Shown here: piece after piece, positions 52,949 through 64,000 of the stretch
Position numbering within the stretch: position 1 is the first letter of the stretch
Layout of the letters: every line of letters begins with the position of its first letter
NCBI GenBank assembly: GCA_032622095.1
Contig: CP136063.1
Span: forward strand, 15,417,814-15,481,813
From: Siphonodentalium dalli
Taxonomy: Eukaryota > Mollusca > Scaphopoda > Gadilida > Siphonodentaliidae
Length of the DNA: 64,000 bases
Direction of reading: 5' to 3'
Made by a program: the position numbers and the translations under genes
The notes under the pieces: generated by a model
What the model was told of the DNA's origin: nothing
What the model saw: the letters and a program-made list of their open reading frames with translations, nothing else
The model's database searches: none

Positions 52949-55900
52949 TCGGTTAGTGGTAACATCCCATCGATGATAATGATTTCATGGTGTCACCTGA
53001 TAATTAGAATGGATCAAAGTGGTTCGATGATAATGATTTCATGGTGTCACCTGATAATTAGAATGGATCAATGGGGTTCGATGATAATGATTTCATGGTG
53101 TCACCTGATAATTAGAATGGATCAATGGGGTTGATCCGTTAGTGGTAACATCCCATCGATGATAATGATTTCATGGTGTCACCTGATAATTATAATGGAT
53201 CAATGGGGTTCGATGATAATGATTTCATGGTGTCACCTGATAATTAGAATGGATCAATGGGGATCGATGATAATGATTTGATGGTGTCACCTGATATTAG
53301 AATGGATCAATGGGGTTGATCCGTTTGTGGTAACATCCCATCGATGATAATGATTTCATGGTGTCACCTGATAATTAGAATGGATCAATGGGATTGATCC
53401 GTTAGTGGTAACATCCCATCGATGATAATGATTTCATGGTGTCACCTGATTATTAGAATGGATCAATGGGGTTGATCCGTTAGTGGTAACATCCCATCGA
53501 TGATAATGATTTCATGGTGTCACCTGATAATTCGAATGGATAAATGGGGTTGATCCGTTAGTGGTAACATCCCATCGATGATAATGATTTCATGGTGTCA
53601 CCTGATAATTAGAATGGATCAATGGGGTTGATCCGTTAGTGTTAACATCCTATCGATAATAATGATTTCATGGTGTCACCTGATAATTAGAATGCACCAA
53701 TGGGGTTGATCCGTTAGTGGTAACATCCCCTCGATGATAATGATTTCATGGTGTCACCTGATAATTAGAATGGATCAATGGGGTTGATCCGTTAGTGGTA
53801 ACATCCCATCGATGATAATGATTTCATGGTGTCACCTGATAATTAGAATGGATCAATGGGGTTGATCCGTTAGTGGTAACATCCCATCGATGATAATGAT
53901 TTCATGGTGTCACCTGATAATTAGAATGGATCAATGGGGTTGATCCGTTAGTGGTAACATCCCATCGATGATAATGATTTCATGGTGTCACCTGATAATT
54001 AGAATGGACCAATGGGGTTGATCCGTTAGTGATAACATCCTATCGATGATAATGATTTCATGGTGTCACCTGATAATTAGAATGGATCAATGGGGTTGAT
54101 CCATCCGTGGTAACATCCCATCGATGATAATGATTTCATGGTGTCACCTGATAATTAGAATGGATCAATGGGGTTGATCCGTTAGTGGTAACATCCTATC
54201 GATGATAATGATTTCATGGTGTCACCTGATAATTAGAATGGATCAATGGGGTTGATCCGTTAGTGGTAACATCCCATAGATGATAATGATTTCATGGTGT
54301 CACCTGATAATTAGAATGGATCAATGGAGTTCGATGATAATGATTTCATGGTGTCACCTGATAATTAGAATGGATCAATGGGGTTCGATGATAATGATTT
54401 CATGGTGTCACCTGATAATTAGAATGGATCAATGGGGTTCGATGATAATGATTTCATGGTGTCACCTGATAATAAGAATGGATAAATGGGGTTGATTCGT
54501 TAGTGTTAACATCCCATCGATGATTTCATGGTGTCACCTGATTATTAGAATGGATCAATGGGGTTGATCCGTTAGTGGTAACATCCCATCGATGATAATG
54601 ATTTCATGGTGTCACCTGATAATTAGAATGGATCAATGGGGTTGATCCGTTAGTGGTAACATCCCATCGATGATTTCATGGTGTCACCTGATAATTAGAA
54701 TGGATCAATGGGGTTGATCCGTTAGTGGTAACATCCCATCGATGATAATGATTTCATGGTGTCACCTGATAATTAGAATGGATCAATGGGGTTGATCCGT
54801 CAGTGGTAACATCCCATCGATGATCATGATTTCATGGTGTCACCTGATAATTAGAATGGATCAATGGGGTTGATCCGTTAGTGGTAACATCCCATCGATG
54901 ATAATGATTTCATGGTGTCACCTGATAATTAGAATGGATCAATGGGGTTGATCCGTTAGTGGTAACATTCCATCGATGATAATGATTTCATAGTGTCACC
55001 TGATAATTAGAATGCACCAATGGGGTTGATCCATCCGTGGTAACATCCCATCGATGATAATGATTTCATGGTGTCACCTGATAATTAGAATGGATCAATG
55101 GGGCTGATCCGTTAGTGGTAACATCCCATCGATGATAATGATTTCACGGTGTCACCTGATAATTAGAATGGATCAATGGGGTTGATCCGTCAGTGGTAAC
55201 ATCCCATCGATGATAATGATTTCATGGTGTCACCTGCTAATTATAATGGATCAATGGGGTTGATCCGTTAGTGGTAACATTCCATCGATGATAATGATTT
55301 CATAGTGTCACCTGATAATTAGAATGCACAATGGGGTTGATCCATCCGTGGTAACATCCCATCGGTGATAATGATTTCATGGTGTCACCTGATAAGTAGA
55401 ATGGACCAATGGGGTTGATCCGTTAGTGGTAACATCCCATCGATGATAATTATTTAATGGTGTCACCTGATAATTAGAATGCACCAATGGGGTTGATCCG
55501 TTAGTGGTAACATCCCATCGATGATAATTATGTAATGATGTCACCTGATAATTAGAATGGATCAATGTGGTTGATCCGTTAGTGGTAACATCCCATCGAT
55601 GATAATGATTTCATCGTGTCACCTGATAATTAGAATGGTCCAATGGGGTTGATCCGCTAGTGGTAACATCCCATCGATGATAATTATTTAATGGTGTCAC
55701 CTGATAATTAGAATGGATCAATGGGGTTCGATGATAATGATTTCATGGTGTCACCTGATAATTAGAATGGATCAATGGGGTTCGATGATAATGATTTCAT
55801 GGTGTCACCTGATAATTAGAATGGATCAACGGGGTTCGATGATAATGATTTCATGGCGTCACCTGATAATTAGAATGGATAAATGGGGTTGATCCGTTAG

Positions 55901-58900
55901 TGTTAACATCCCATCGATCATTTCATGGTGTAGCCTGATAATTAGAATGGATCAATCGGGTTGATCCGTTAGTGGTAACATCCCATCGATGATAATGATT
56001 TCATGGTGTCACCTGATAATTAGAATGGATCAATGTGGTTGATCCGTTAGTGGTAACATCCCATCGATGATTTCATTTTGTCACCTGATAATTAGAATGG
56101 ATCAATGGGGTTGATCCGTTAGTGGTAACATTCCATCGATGATAATGATTTCATGGTGTCACCTGATAATTAGAATGGATCAATGGGGTTGATCCGTCGG
56201 TGGTAAGATCCCATCGATGATAATGATTTCATGGTGTCACCTGATAATTAGAATGGATCAATGGGGTTGATTCGTTAGTGGTAACATCCCATCGATGATA
56301 ATGATTTCATGGTGTCACCTGATAATTAGAATGGACCAATGGGGTTGATCCGTTAGTGGTAACATCCCATCGATGATAATTATTTAATGGTGTCACCTGA
56401 TAATTAGAATGGATCAATGGGGTTGATCCGTTAGTGGTAACATCCTATCGATGATAATGATTTCATGGTGTCACCTGATAATTAGAATGGATCAATGGGG
56501 TTTATCCGTCAGTGGTTACATCCTGTCGATGATAATGATTTCATGGTGTCACCTGATAATCAGAATGGATCAATGGGGTTGATCCGTTAGTAGTAACATC
56601 CCGTCGATGATAATGATTTCATGGTGTCATCTGATAATTAGAATGGATCAATGGGGTTGATCCGTTTGTGGTAACATCCCATCGATGATAATGATTTCAT
56701 GGTGTCACCTGATAATTAGAAAGGATCAATGGGGTTGATCCGTTAGTGGTAACATCCCATCGATGATAATGATTTCATGGTGCCACCTGATAATTAGAAT
56801 GGATCAATGGGGTTGATCCGTTAGTGTTAACATCCCATCGATGATAATGATTTCATGTTGTCGCCTGATAATTAGAATGGATCAATGGGGTTGATCCGTT
56901 AGTGGTAACATCCCATCGATGATAATGGTTTCATGGTGTCACCTGATAATTAGAATGGATCAATGGGGTTGATCCGTTAGTGGTAACATCCCATCGATGA
57001 TTTCATGGTGTTACCTGATAATTAGAATGGATCAATGGGGTTGATCTGTTAGTGGTAACATCCTATCGATGATTTCATGGTGTCACCTGATAATTAGAAT
57101 GGATCAATGGGGTTGATCCGTTAGTGTTAACATCCCATCGATGATAATGATTTCATGGTGTCACCTGATAATTAGAATGGATCAATGGGGTTGATCCGTT
57201 TGTGGTAACATCCCACCGATGATAATGGTTTCATGGTGTCACTTGGTAATTATAATGGATCAATGGGGTTGATCCGTTAGTGGTAACATCCCATCGATGA
57301 TAATGATTTCATGGTGTCACCTGATAATTAGAATGGACCAATAGGGTTGATCTGTTTGTGGTAACATCCCATCGATGATTTCATGGTGTCACCTGATAAT
57401 TAGAATGGACCAATGGGGTTGGTCCGTTTGTGATAACATCCCATCGATGATAATGGTTTCATGGTGTCACCTGGTAATTAGAATGGATCAATGGGGTTGA
57501 TCCGTTAGTGGTATCATCCCATCGATGATAATGATTTAATGGTGTCACCTGATAATTAGAATGGATCGATAGGGTTGATTTGTCAGTGGTAACATCCCAT
57601 CGATGATAATGATTTCATGGTGTCACCTGATAATTAGAATGGATCAATGGGGTTGATCCGTCAGTGGTAACATCCCATCGATGATAATGATTTAATGGTG
57701 TCACCTGATAATTAGAAAGGATCAATGGGCTTGATCCGTTTGTGGTAACATCCCATCGGTGATAATGATTTCATGGTGTCACCTGATAATTAGAATGGAT
57801 CAATGGGGTTGATCCATTAGTGGTAACATCCCATCGATGATTTCATGGTGTCACCTGATAATTAGAATGGATCAATGGGGTTGATCCGTTAGTAGTAACA
57901 TCCTATCGATGATAATGATTTCATGGTGTCACCTGATAATTAGAATGGATCAATTGGGTTGATCTGTTTGTGGTAACATCCCATCGATGATAATGATTTC
58001 ATGGTGTCACCTGATAATTAGAATGGACCAATGAGTATGCTCCGTTAGTGATAACATCCCATCAATGATAATGATTTCATGGTGTCACCTGATAATTAGA
58101 ATGGATCAATGGGGTTGATCCGTTTGTGGTAACATCCTATCGATGATAATGATTGCATGGTGTCACCTGATAATTAGAATGGATCAATGGGGTTGATCCG
58201 TTAGTGGTAACATCCCATCGATGATTTCATGGTGTCACCTGATAATTAGAATGGATCAATGGGGTTGATCCGTTAGTGGTAACATCCCATCGATGATAAT
58301 GATTTCATGGTGTCACCTGATAATTAGAATGGACCCATGAGTATGCTCCGTTAGTGATAACATCCCATCAATGATAATGATTTCATGGTGTCACCTGATA
58401 ATTAGAATGGATCAATGGGGTTGATCCGTTTGCGGTAACATCCTATCGATGATAATGATTGCATGGTGTCACCTGATAATTATAATGGATCAATGGGGTT
58501 GATCCGTTAGTGGTAACATCCCATCGACGATTTCATGGTGTCACCTGATAATTAGAATGGATCAATGGGGTTGATCCGTTAGTGTTAACATCCCATCGAT
58601 GATAATGATTTCATGTTGTCGCCTGATAATTAGAATGGATCAATGGGGTTGATCCGTTAGTGGTAACATCCCATCGATGATAATGGTTTCATGGTGTCAC
58701 CTGATAATTATAATGGATCAATGGGGTTGATCTGTTAGTGGTGACATCCTATCGATGATTTCATGGTGTCACCTGATAATTAGAATGAATCAATGGGGTT
58801 GATCCGTTAGTGTTAACATCCCATCGATGATAATGATTTCATGGTGTCAACTAATAATTAGAATGGATCAATGGGGTTGATCCGTTAGTGTTAACATCCC

Positions 58901-61503
58901 ATCGATGATAATGATTTCATGGTGTCACCTAATAATTAGAATGGATCAATGGGGTTGATCCGTTTGTGGTAACATCCCACCGATGATAATGGTTTCATGG
59001 TGTCACCTGGTAATTATAATGGATCAATGGGGTTGATCAGTTAGTCGTAACATCCCATCGATGATAATGAATTCATGGTGTCACCTGATAATTAAAATGG
59101 ACCAATAGGGTTGATCTGTTTGTGGTAACATCCCATCGATGATTTCATGGTGTCACCTGATAATTAGAATGGACCAATGGGGTTGATCCGTTTGTGATAA
59201 CATCCCATCGATGATAATGGTTTCATGGTGTCACCTGGTAATTAGAATGGATCAATGGGGTTGATCCGTTAGTGGTAACATACCATCGATGATAATGATT
59301 TCATGGTGTCACCTGAAAATTAGAATGGACCAATGGGGTTGATCCGTTAGTGGTAACATCCCATCGATGATTTCATGGTGTCACCTTATAAATAGAATGG
59401 ATCAATGGGGTTGATCCGTTAGTGGCAACATCCTATCGATGATAATGATTTCATGGTGTCACCTGATAATTATAATGGATCAATGGGGTTGATCCGTTAG
59501 TGGTAACATCCCATCGATGATAATGATTTCATGGTGTCACCTGATAATTAGAATCGACCAATTGGGTTGATCTGTTTGTGGTATCATCCCATCGATGATT
59601 TCATGGTGTCAGCTGATAATTATAATGGACCAATGGGGTTGATCCGTTAGTGGTAACATCCCATCGATGATTTCATGGTGTCATCTGATAATTAGAATGG
59701 ATCAATGGGGTTGATCTGTTAGTGGTAACATCATATCGATGATAATGATTTCATGGTGTCACCTGATAATTAGAATGGATCAATGGGGTTGATCCGTCAG
59801 TGGTAACATCCCATCGATGATAATGATTTCATGGTGTCACCTGATAATTAGAATGGACCAATGGGGTTGATCTGTTAATGGTAACATCCTATCGATGATA
59901 ATGATTTAATGGTGTCACCGGATAATTAGAATGGATCAATGGGGTTGATCCGTTAGTGGTAACATCCCATCGATGATAATGATTTCATGGTGTCACCTGA
60001 TAATTAGAATTGATCAATGGGGTTGATATTTTAGTGGTAACATCCTATCGATGATAATAATTTCATGGTGTCACCTGATAATTAGAATGGATCAATGGGG
60101 TTGATCCGTTTGTGGTGACATCCCATCGATGATAATGATTTCATGGTGTCACCTGATAATTATAATGGACCAATTGGGTTGATCTGTTTGTGGTAACATC
60201 CCATCGATGATTTCATGGTGTCACCTGATAATTAGAATGGACCAATGGGGTTGATCCGTTAGTGGTAACATCCTATCGACGATAATGATTTCATGGTGTC
60301 ACCTGATAAATAGAATGGATCAATGGGGTTGATCCGTTAGTGGCAACATCCTATCGATGATAATGATTTCATGGTGTCACCTGATAATTAGAATGGATCA
60401 ATGGGGTTGATCCGTTAGTGGTAACATCCCATCGATGATAATGATTTCATGGTGTCACCTGATAATTAGAATGGACCAATTGGGTTGATCTGTTTGTGGT
60501 ATCATCCCATCGATGATTTCATGGTGTCAGCTGATAAGTATAATGGACCAATGGGGTTGATCCGTTAGTGGTAACATCCCATCGATGATTTCATGGTGTC
60601 ATCTGATAATTAGAATGGATCAATGGGGTTGATATGTTAGTGGTAACATCATATCGATGATAATGATTTCATGGTGTCACCTGATAATTATAATGGATCA
60701 ATGGGGTTGATCCGTCAGTGGTAACATCCCATCGATGATAATGATTTCATGGTGTCACCTGATAATTAGAATGGACCAATGGGGTTGATCTGTTAATGGT
60801 AACATCCTATCGATGATAATGATTTCATGGTGTCACCGGATAATTAGAATGGATCAATGGGGTTGATCCGTTAGTGGTAACATCCCATCGATGATAATGA
60901 TTTCATGGTGTCACCTGATAATTAGAATTGATCAATGGGGTTGATCTGTTAGTGGTAACATCCCATCGATGATAATAATTGCATGGTGTCACCTGATAAT
61001 TAGAATGGATCAATGGGGTTGATCCGTTTGTGGTAACATCCCATCGATGATAATGGTTTCATGGTGTCACCTGATAATTAGAATGGATCAATGGGGTTGA
61101 TCCGTTAGTGGTAACATCCCATCGATGATAATGATTTCATGGTGTCACCTGATAATTAGAATGGACCAATGGGGTTGATCCGTTAGTGGTAACATCCCAT
61201 CGATGATAATGATTTCATGGTGTCACCTGATAATTAGAATGGACCAATGGGGTTGATCCGTTAGTGGTAACATCCCATCGATGATAATGATTTCATGGTG
61301 TCACCTGATAATTAGAATGGACCAATGGGGTTGATCCGTTAGTGGTAACATCCTATCGAAGATAACAATTTCGTGGTGTCACCTGATAAAATTTACCAAT
61401 GGGGATGATCCGTTAGTTTTACCGTCATGTCGATGATAACGACTGTATTGTGTCAGCTGATATAATGTACCAATTGGGGTTCTCCGTTGTTGGTAATATA
61501 ACA

Positions 61504-62075
61504 GGATTGTCGCATAACGGGTCGTCACCCTAAAAGCCCGCCCTACATGAACTGCACATCCCTTCATTGTCCCCATATGGTAATGGTACCCGCCATCGTG
61601 TTTCAGTTAAATTAAATCATTAAAGGAAACACTCGATCCCTCAATCAATTGTTGTGAATCTAGTTTAGTTCTTTTATTTTGGAAAATGTAGTGCGTTGAT
61701 TTGTATTTCTCAAATAACAAGAAAATATGTTCTCCATTTCTAATGCTGCAAAACTGAACATGTTATTTGTCATATCAGGTTCTTGATGCTTGTGTATATC
61801 CGTCTCAATAGCTACATGTAATGTATGTGCACTTATTCGCATGGCACTTGGATAGCCCGTTGTTGAATTTGTTAAACCCAAGCCCATATCTGAGCTCATT
61901 GTAAAATATACCAAATTGATTAAGTTTCACTATAAAGTGCCGACTATGGTGTCATATGTGGCTCGACGTGATTAGTATAAGAGATTAATATTAGTCTCAC
62001 TCGCCTCGTATGACACCGTATCCGGCAAAAACTGAAAGTAATGTAACTTATAATATATTCTCCTTCGTTTTCCAG
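61504..62075. other. End of intron 10, unique sequence
   Basis: Nothing was recognised between the satellite and exon 11. Minus-strand open frames of 70-84 codons here match no known family. Confidence 0.55.
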
Positions 62076-62199
62076 CCAAGCATATTGATGGCGGCTTTGG
62101 CCAATTCCGGAATATACTGATTGCAGGTTGCATATGTGGTGCAGCGCTACTGTTCTTCGCTATATTCAGTATTGCATTTTTCATCAGATTCCGAAAAAG
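62076..62199 (+). CDS. VWDE-like: Exon 11: transmembrane helix
   Basis: The acceptor is CTTCGTTTTCCAG and the donor CGAAAAAG|GTGAGA. Two bases complete Pro574 from exon 10, then 40 codons plus two bases. NILIAGCICGAALLFFAIFS followed by IAFFI is a 25-residue hydrophobic helix (586-610), and RFRKRKGKK after it is the expected cytoplasmic stop-transfer cluster. The two cysteines in the helix could be palmitoylation or dimer contacts (inference). The phase match on both sides places this exon in the same gene despite the 37-kb intron. Confidence 0.93.
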
Positions 62200-62408
62200 G
62201 TGAGATATCTCATAGAAAATAACAAATTAAGTTCTGATAGGGACTGATATATGGATTGTCGACAATGAAAGTGAAGTTGTAATGAGTTACAGTGATCGTA
62301 TTACGTACATTCACGCTATGTAGTTTGTGTTTAACAAAACGTAGATAAAATGTAAGATCACGGAATACTATGGCTTTACATTAAACTTGAATTAATTTAG
62401 GTCATGAG
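62200..62408. other. Intron 11, first part, nothing recognised
   Basis: Short unique stretch before the MITE. Confidence 0.5.
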
Positions 62409-62852
62409 TGACCCGCCATATAAAATCCAGTCGTAAGTCGGGATTGTTTTACCCTGTGCCAATACATTCTCTTATATATGCGAGTCGACCATAGGTCGCC
62501 TCGCATATATAAGAGAATGCATTGGCCTAACATTTATTTACAATTTTAATAATTTGTTCTTGTATTCTTTAACAATTTTATAATTTCACCCATACAGAGC
62601 CCCAGACAAACATGAGCAGACGACACTCTTCCATATGCTTCTATATATGTGTGGGGCTCCCTGCAGGGTAATGGATGTTTTTTTTATTTTATGTTCTAAA
62701 AATTGTAAGAAACATTTATTTAAAAAACATGATACAAAATTGTTAGGCCAATGCATTCTCTTATATATGCGAGGCGACCTATGGTCGACTCGCATATACA
62801 AGAGAATGCATTGGCACAGGGTACTTACGACTGGATTTGATATGGCGGGTCA
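62409..62852 (-). mobile_element. Intact MITE, TGACCCGCC terminal inverted repeats
   Basis: The left end TGACCCGCCATATAAAATCC and its inverse at the right end flank about 444 bases that match 7395-7844 with the core inverted. It carries the same two CCAATGCATTCTC palindromes and the GGGGCTCCCTGCAGGGTAAT block. Target duplication is unclear here (GAG on the left, CATA on the right). Confidence 0.85.
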
Positions 62853-63388
62853 CATATTAATCTAGTAACCATCGTTACGTTACCTACTTGTTCTTCTTGT
62901 ATTGCTGGGTAAACTTTATTTGAAAAATGCGGTTTCATCCGGTGGGAATATCGGGTGGGTAATTAATTGGCCTCGGTGTGGAAATATCCGATTGGTGATT
63001 ATCAGCGATGGGGAAATAACCGATATAATCAAGATCGTTACATATTTTGATCAATAGTTAGTTAAATTGATTTAAGATAGAAAAGCTGATTAAATAATAT
63101 ATTGATTTGATTGCTGGATAACGCTATTTATAGTAACTAGCATTACTATCTATATACTGAAGATTACTAAGGAGAGCAATCAAGTTAGTAAAGTTGAAGA
63201 ATCAAAATAGTATTATGTCACAAGTTGATCTCATGAAATGTGTCCGTTGCACAGTCAATACATATGTAAACTAAGAATAAAGTATAGGTCAAAATGAAAA
63301 CTTAACAACACGCGAGAGATCGCTAACAACGGTATTCTAAATCAACTGACTATATAAGTGACACACTCTCAATCAATGTGACTTTCAG
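62853..63388. other. Intron 11, second part, nothing recognised
   Basis: AT-rich unique sequence up to the acceptor of exon 12. Confidence 0.5.
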
Positions 63389-63527
63389 GAAGGGCAAAAA
63401 AGAAGGCGAAACGAATAAAGGATACGATGAGAAGATACCAGAACCTTACCCAGATTATGATTGGATTGAAGACGACAACTTATCACTCCAGAGTGAACAA
63501 TATTACCGCCAGGACAGGTTCATGTGA
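63389..63527 (+). CDS. VWDE-like: Exon 12: cytoplasmic tail and stop
   Basis: The acceptor is AATGTGACTTTCAG. One base completes an Arg codon, then 45 codons and TGA at 63525-63527. The tail is basic next to the membrane, then acidic: YDEKIPEPYPDYDWIEDD. YDWI (638-641) fits a YxxPhi sorting motif. The tail ends RQDRFM. The last 36 coding bases are the first unit of a 45-bp tandem repeat that continues past the stop. Confidence 0.93.
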
Positions 63528-63620
63528 TCACTACTTAGTGAAGATAATTGCCACCAGGACAGGTCCATGTGATAACTACATAGTGAACATCATTACCGTC
63601 AGGACAGGCTCATACAATCT
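63492..63620 (+). repeat. 45-bp tandem repeat across the stop codon, 3 copies
   Basis: Units start at 63492, 63537 and 63582 with AGTGAA and share CAGGACAGG followed by TTCATGTGATC-like ends. The second unit keeps ATGTGA; the third has ATACAA instead. The coding end, including the stop, has been duplicated into the 3' untranslated region. Confidence 0.93.
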
Positions 63621-64000
63621 GCCTACACTAACTGGGGCCAATACTATTAATATACTTATAAGGTTTATTTAGGCACATAGAGGTCGTGTTTTGTCATGTG
63701 TGATGATGCTTTTATTTTATAGTTCCGATTTCATGGTTGAGGGGAAAGTCATGTACGTCATTTTACCTCAACCAGATGCGTATTTCCATAATTGTAAATA
63801 TGGAACAACAATACCACTGTACTTATGGGAAAAAGCGTGTAATATATAGCGATGAAAAACCATCAGGTAAGAACAAATTGAGAGTATATAGAGAAGTAAT
63901 GAGTGATTACCGATTGGAGCCACACTTGGACATAGTAAAACATATTGAAGTGAGAAAGATCTTCAGCGAATTGCGGATTAGCAATCATACTCTAGAAATT
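63528..64000 (+). other. 3' untranslated or flanking region
   Basis: After the 45-bp repeats there is a foldback at 63735-63773 (GGTTGAGG paired with CCTCAACC, partly paired inside). No AATAAA or ATTAAA is present before the window ends, so the poly(A) site could not be placed. Confidence 0.5.

Larger units (their letters stand above)
25029..61503. repeat. 78-bp satellite array, about 430 monomers, intronic
   Basis: The main monomer is 78 bases, with stable parts GGTGTCACCTGATAATTAGA, ATGGATCAATGGGGTTGATC and CATCGATGATAATGATTTCA. Two common shorter types exist: 72 bases (lacking TAATGA after CGATGA) and 54 bases (lacking the 24 bases from GATCCGTTAG to CCCAT). Each full monomer has a palindrome, GGTGTCACC, and a 7-bp stem with five-base loop, GGATCAATGGGGTTGATCC. 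Higher-order structure is obvious at 390 bases, about 1.86 kb, about 3.2 kb and about 4.03 kb. Edge monomers (25029-25330, 61361-61503) are the most diverged, as is usual for satellites. Two mobile-element copies interrupt the array. Open frames inside it follow from monomer lengths divisible by three. Confidence 0.97.
1781..63527 (+). other. VWDE-like: VWDE-like membrane protein gene, 3' part, 12 exons
   Basis: Twelve exons joined by eleven introns give 1983 coding bases, exactly 660 codons plus TGA. Every junction is phase-compatible: 2, 0, 0, 2, 0, 0, 1, 0, 0, 1, 2. The predicted protein has a VWD domain (residues about 15-186), a linker with RRKR (263-266), a six-cysteine EGF module (about 389-415), a post-EGF region like that of vertebrate VWDE, a Thr-rich stalk (554-570), a transmembrane helix (about 586-610) and a cytoplasmic tail (611-660). 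It should be a type I cell-surface protein if a signal peptide is encoded upstream of the window. Family function in invertebrates is not established; adhesion or extracellular-matrix roles are inference. Unlike vertebrate VWDE, which carries many C-terminal EGF repeats, only one EGF module is seen before the membrane helix. Intron lengths run from 223 to 37,383 bases, and most introns hold tandem arrays. Confidence 0.88.

Noticed and set aside
46250-54495. 71-codon open frames with an 18-residue repeat
   Set aside because: They are translations of 54-base satellite monomers and recur only where those monomers cluster.

Overview
The window is eukaryotic: intron-rich, AT-leaning animal DNA dominated by tandem repeats. 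It carries the 3' part of one plus-strand gene. Twelve short coding exons (1781 to 63527) chain together with matching splice phases into 660 codons plus a TGA stop. The protein resembles von Willebrand factor D and EGF domain-containing proteins (VWDE-like). In order it shows a VWD domain, a Cys-containing linker with an RRKR furin-type site, a single EGF module, a VWDE-type post-EGF region, a Thr-rich stalk, one transmembrane helix and a 50-residue acidic cytoplasmic tail. The 5' part of the gene lies outside the window. The gene family, the MITE types and the repeat load suggest a marine invertebrate, perhaps a mollusc or other lophotrochozoan. That placement is inference only.

Layout. 1-1780: 61-bp minisatellites and unrecognised sequence upstream of the first visible exon. 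1781-2153: exons 1-2 (start of VWD). Intron 2 (2154-6651): degenerate copies of the exon 2 end, a 23-copy 30-bp array, a truncated MITE and a 1.76-kb element with GGTTACAATAC ends between TTAA sites. 6652-8613: exons 3-4 (rest of VWD) around an intact MITE. Intron 4: paired 0.76-kb repeats, a perfect 44-bp hairpin and 33-bp GTCGCCCG arrays. 12861-15349: exons 5-6. Intron 6: about 1.8 kb of 23-bp AT-rich repeats, then 14 copies of a 31-bp unit ending at exon 7. Intron 7: 63 exact 35-bp units ending at exon 8. 20896-24692: exons 8-10. Intron 10 (37.4 kb): almost entirely a 78-bp satellite (25029-61503) with two near-identical copies of a 1567-bp Harbinger-like element. 62076-63527: exons 11-12 (transmembrane helix, tail, stop).

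The most striking pattern is that many tandem repeats span splice junctions. Units containing an exon edge plus its splice site are duplicated at the donors of exons 2, 3 and 7 and at the acceptors of exons 4, 7, 8 and 10. The last coding bases with the stop codon of exon 12 are also triplicated. Exon 8 is preceded by 62 decoy acceptors whose use would break the frame. Exon 7 is preceded by acceptors of which every third would extend the protein in frame. No RNA genes, CRISPR arrays or prokaryotic features were found.
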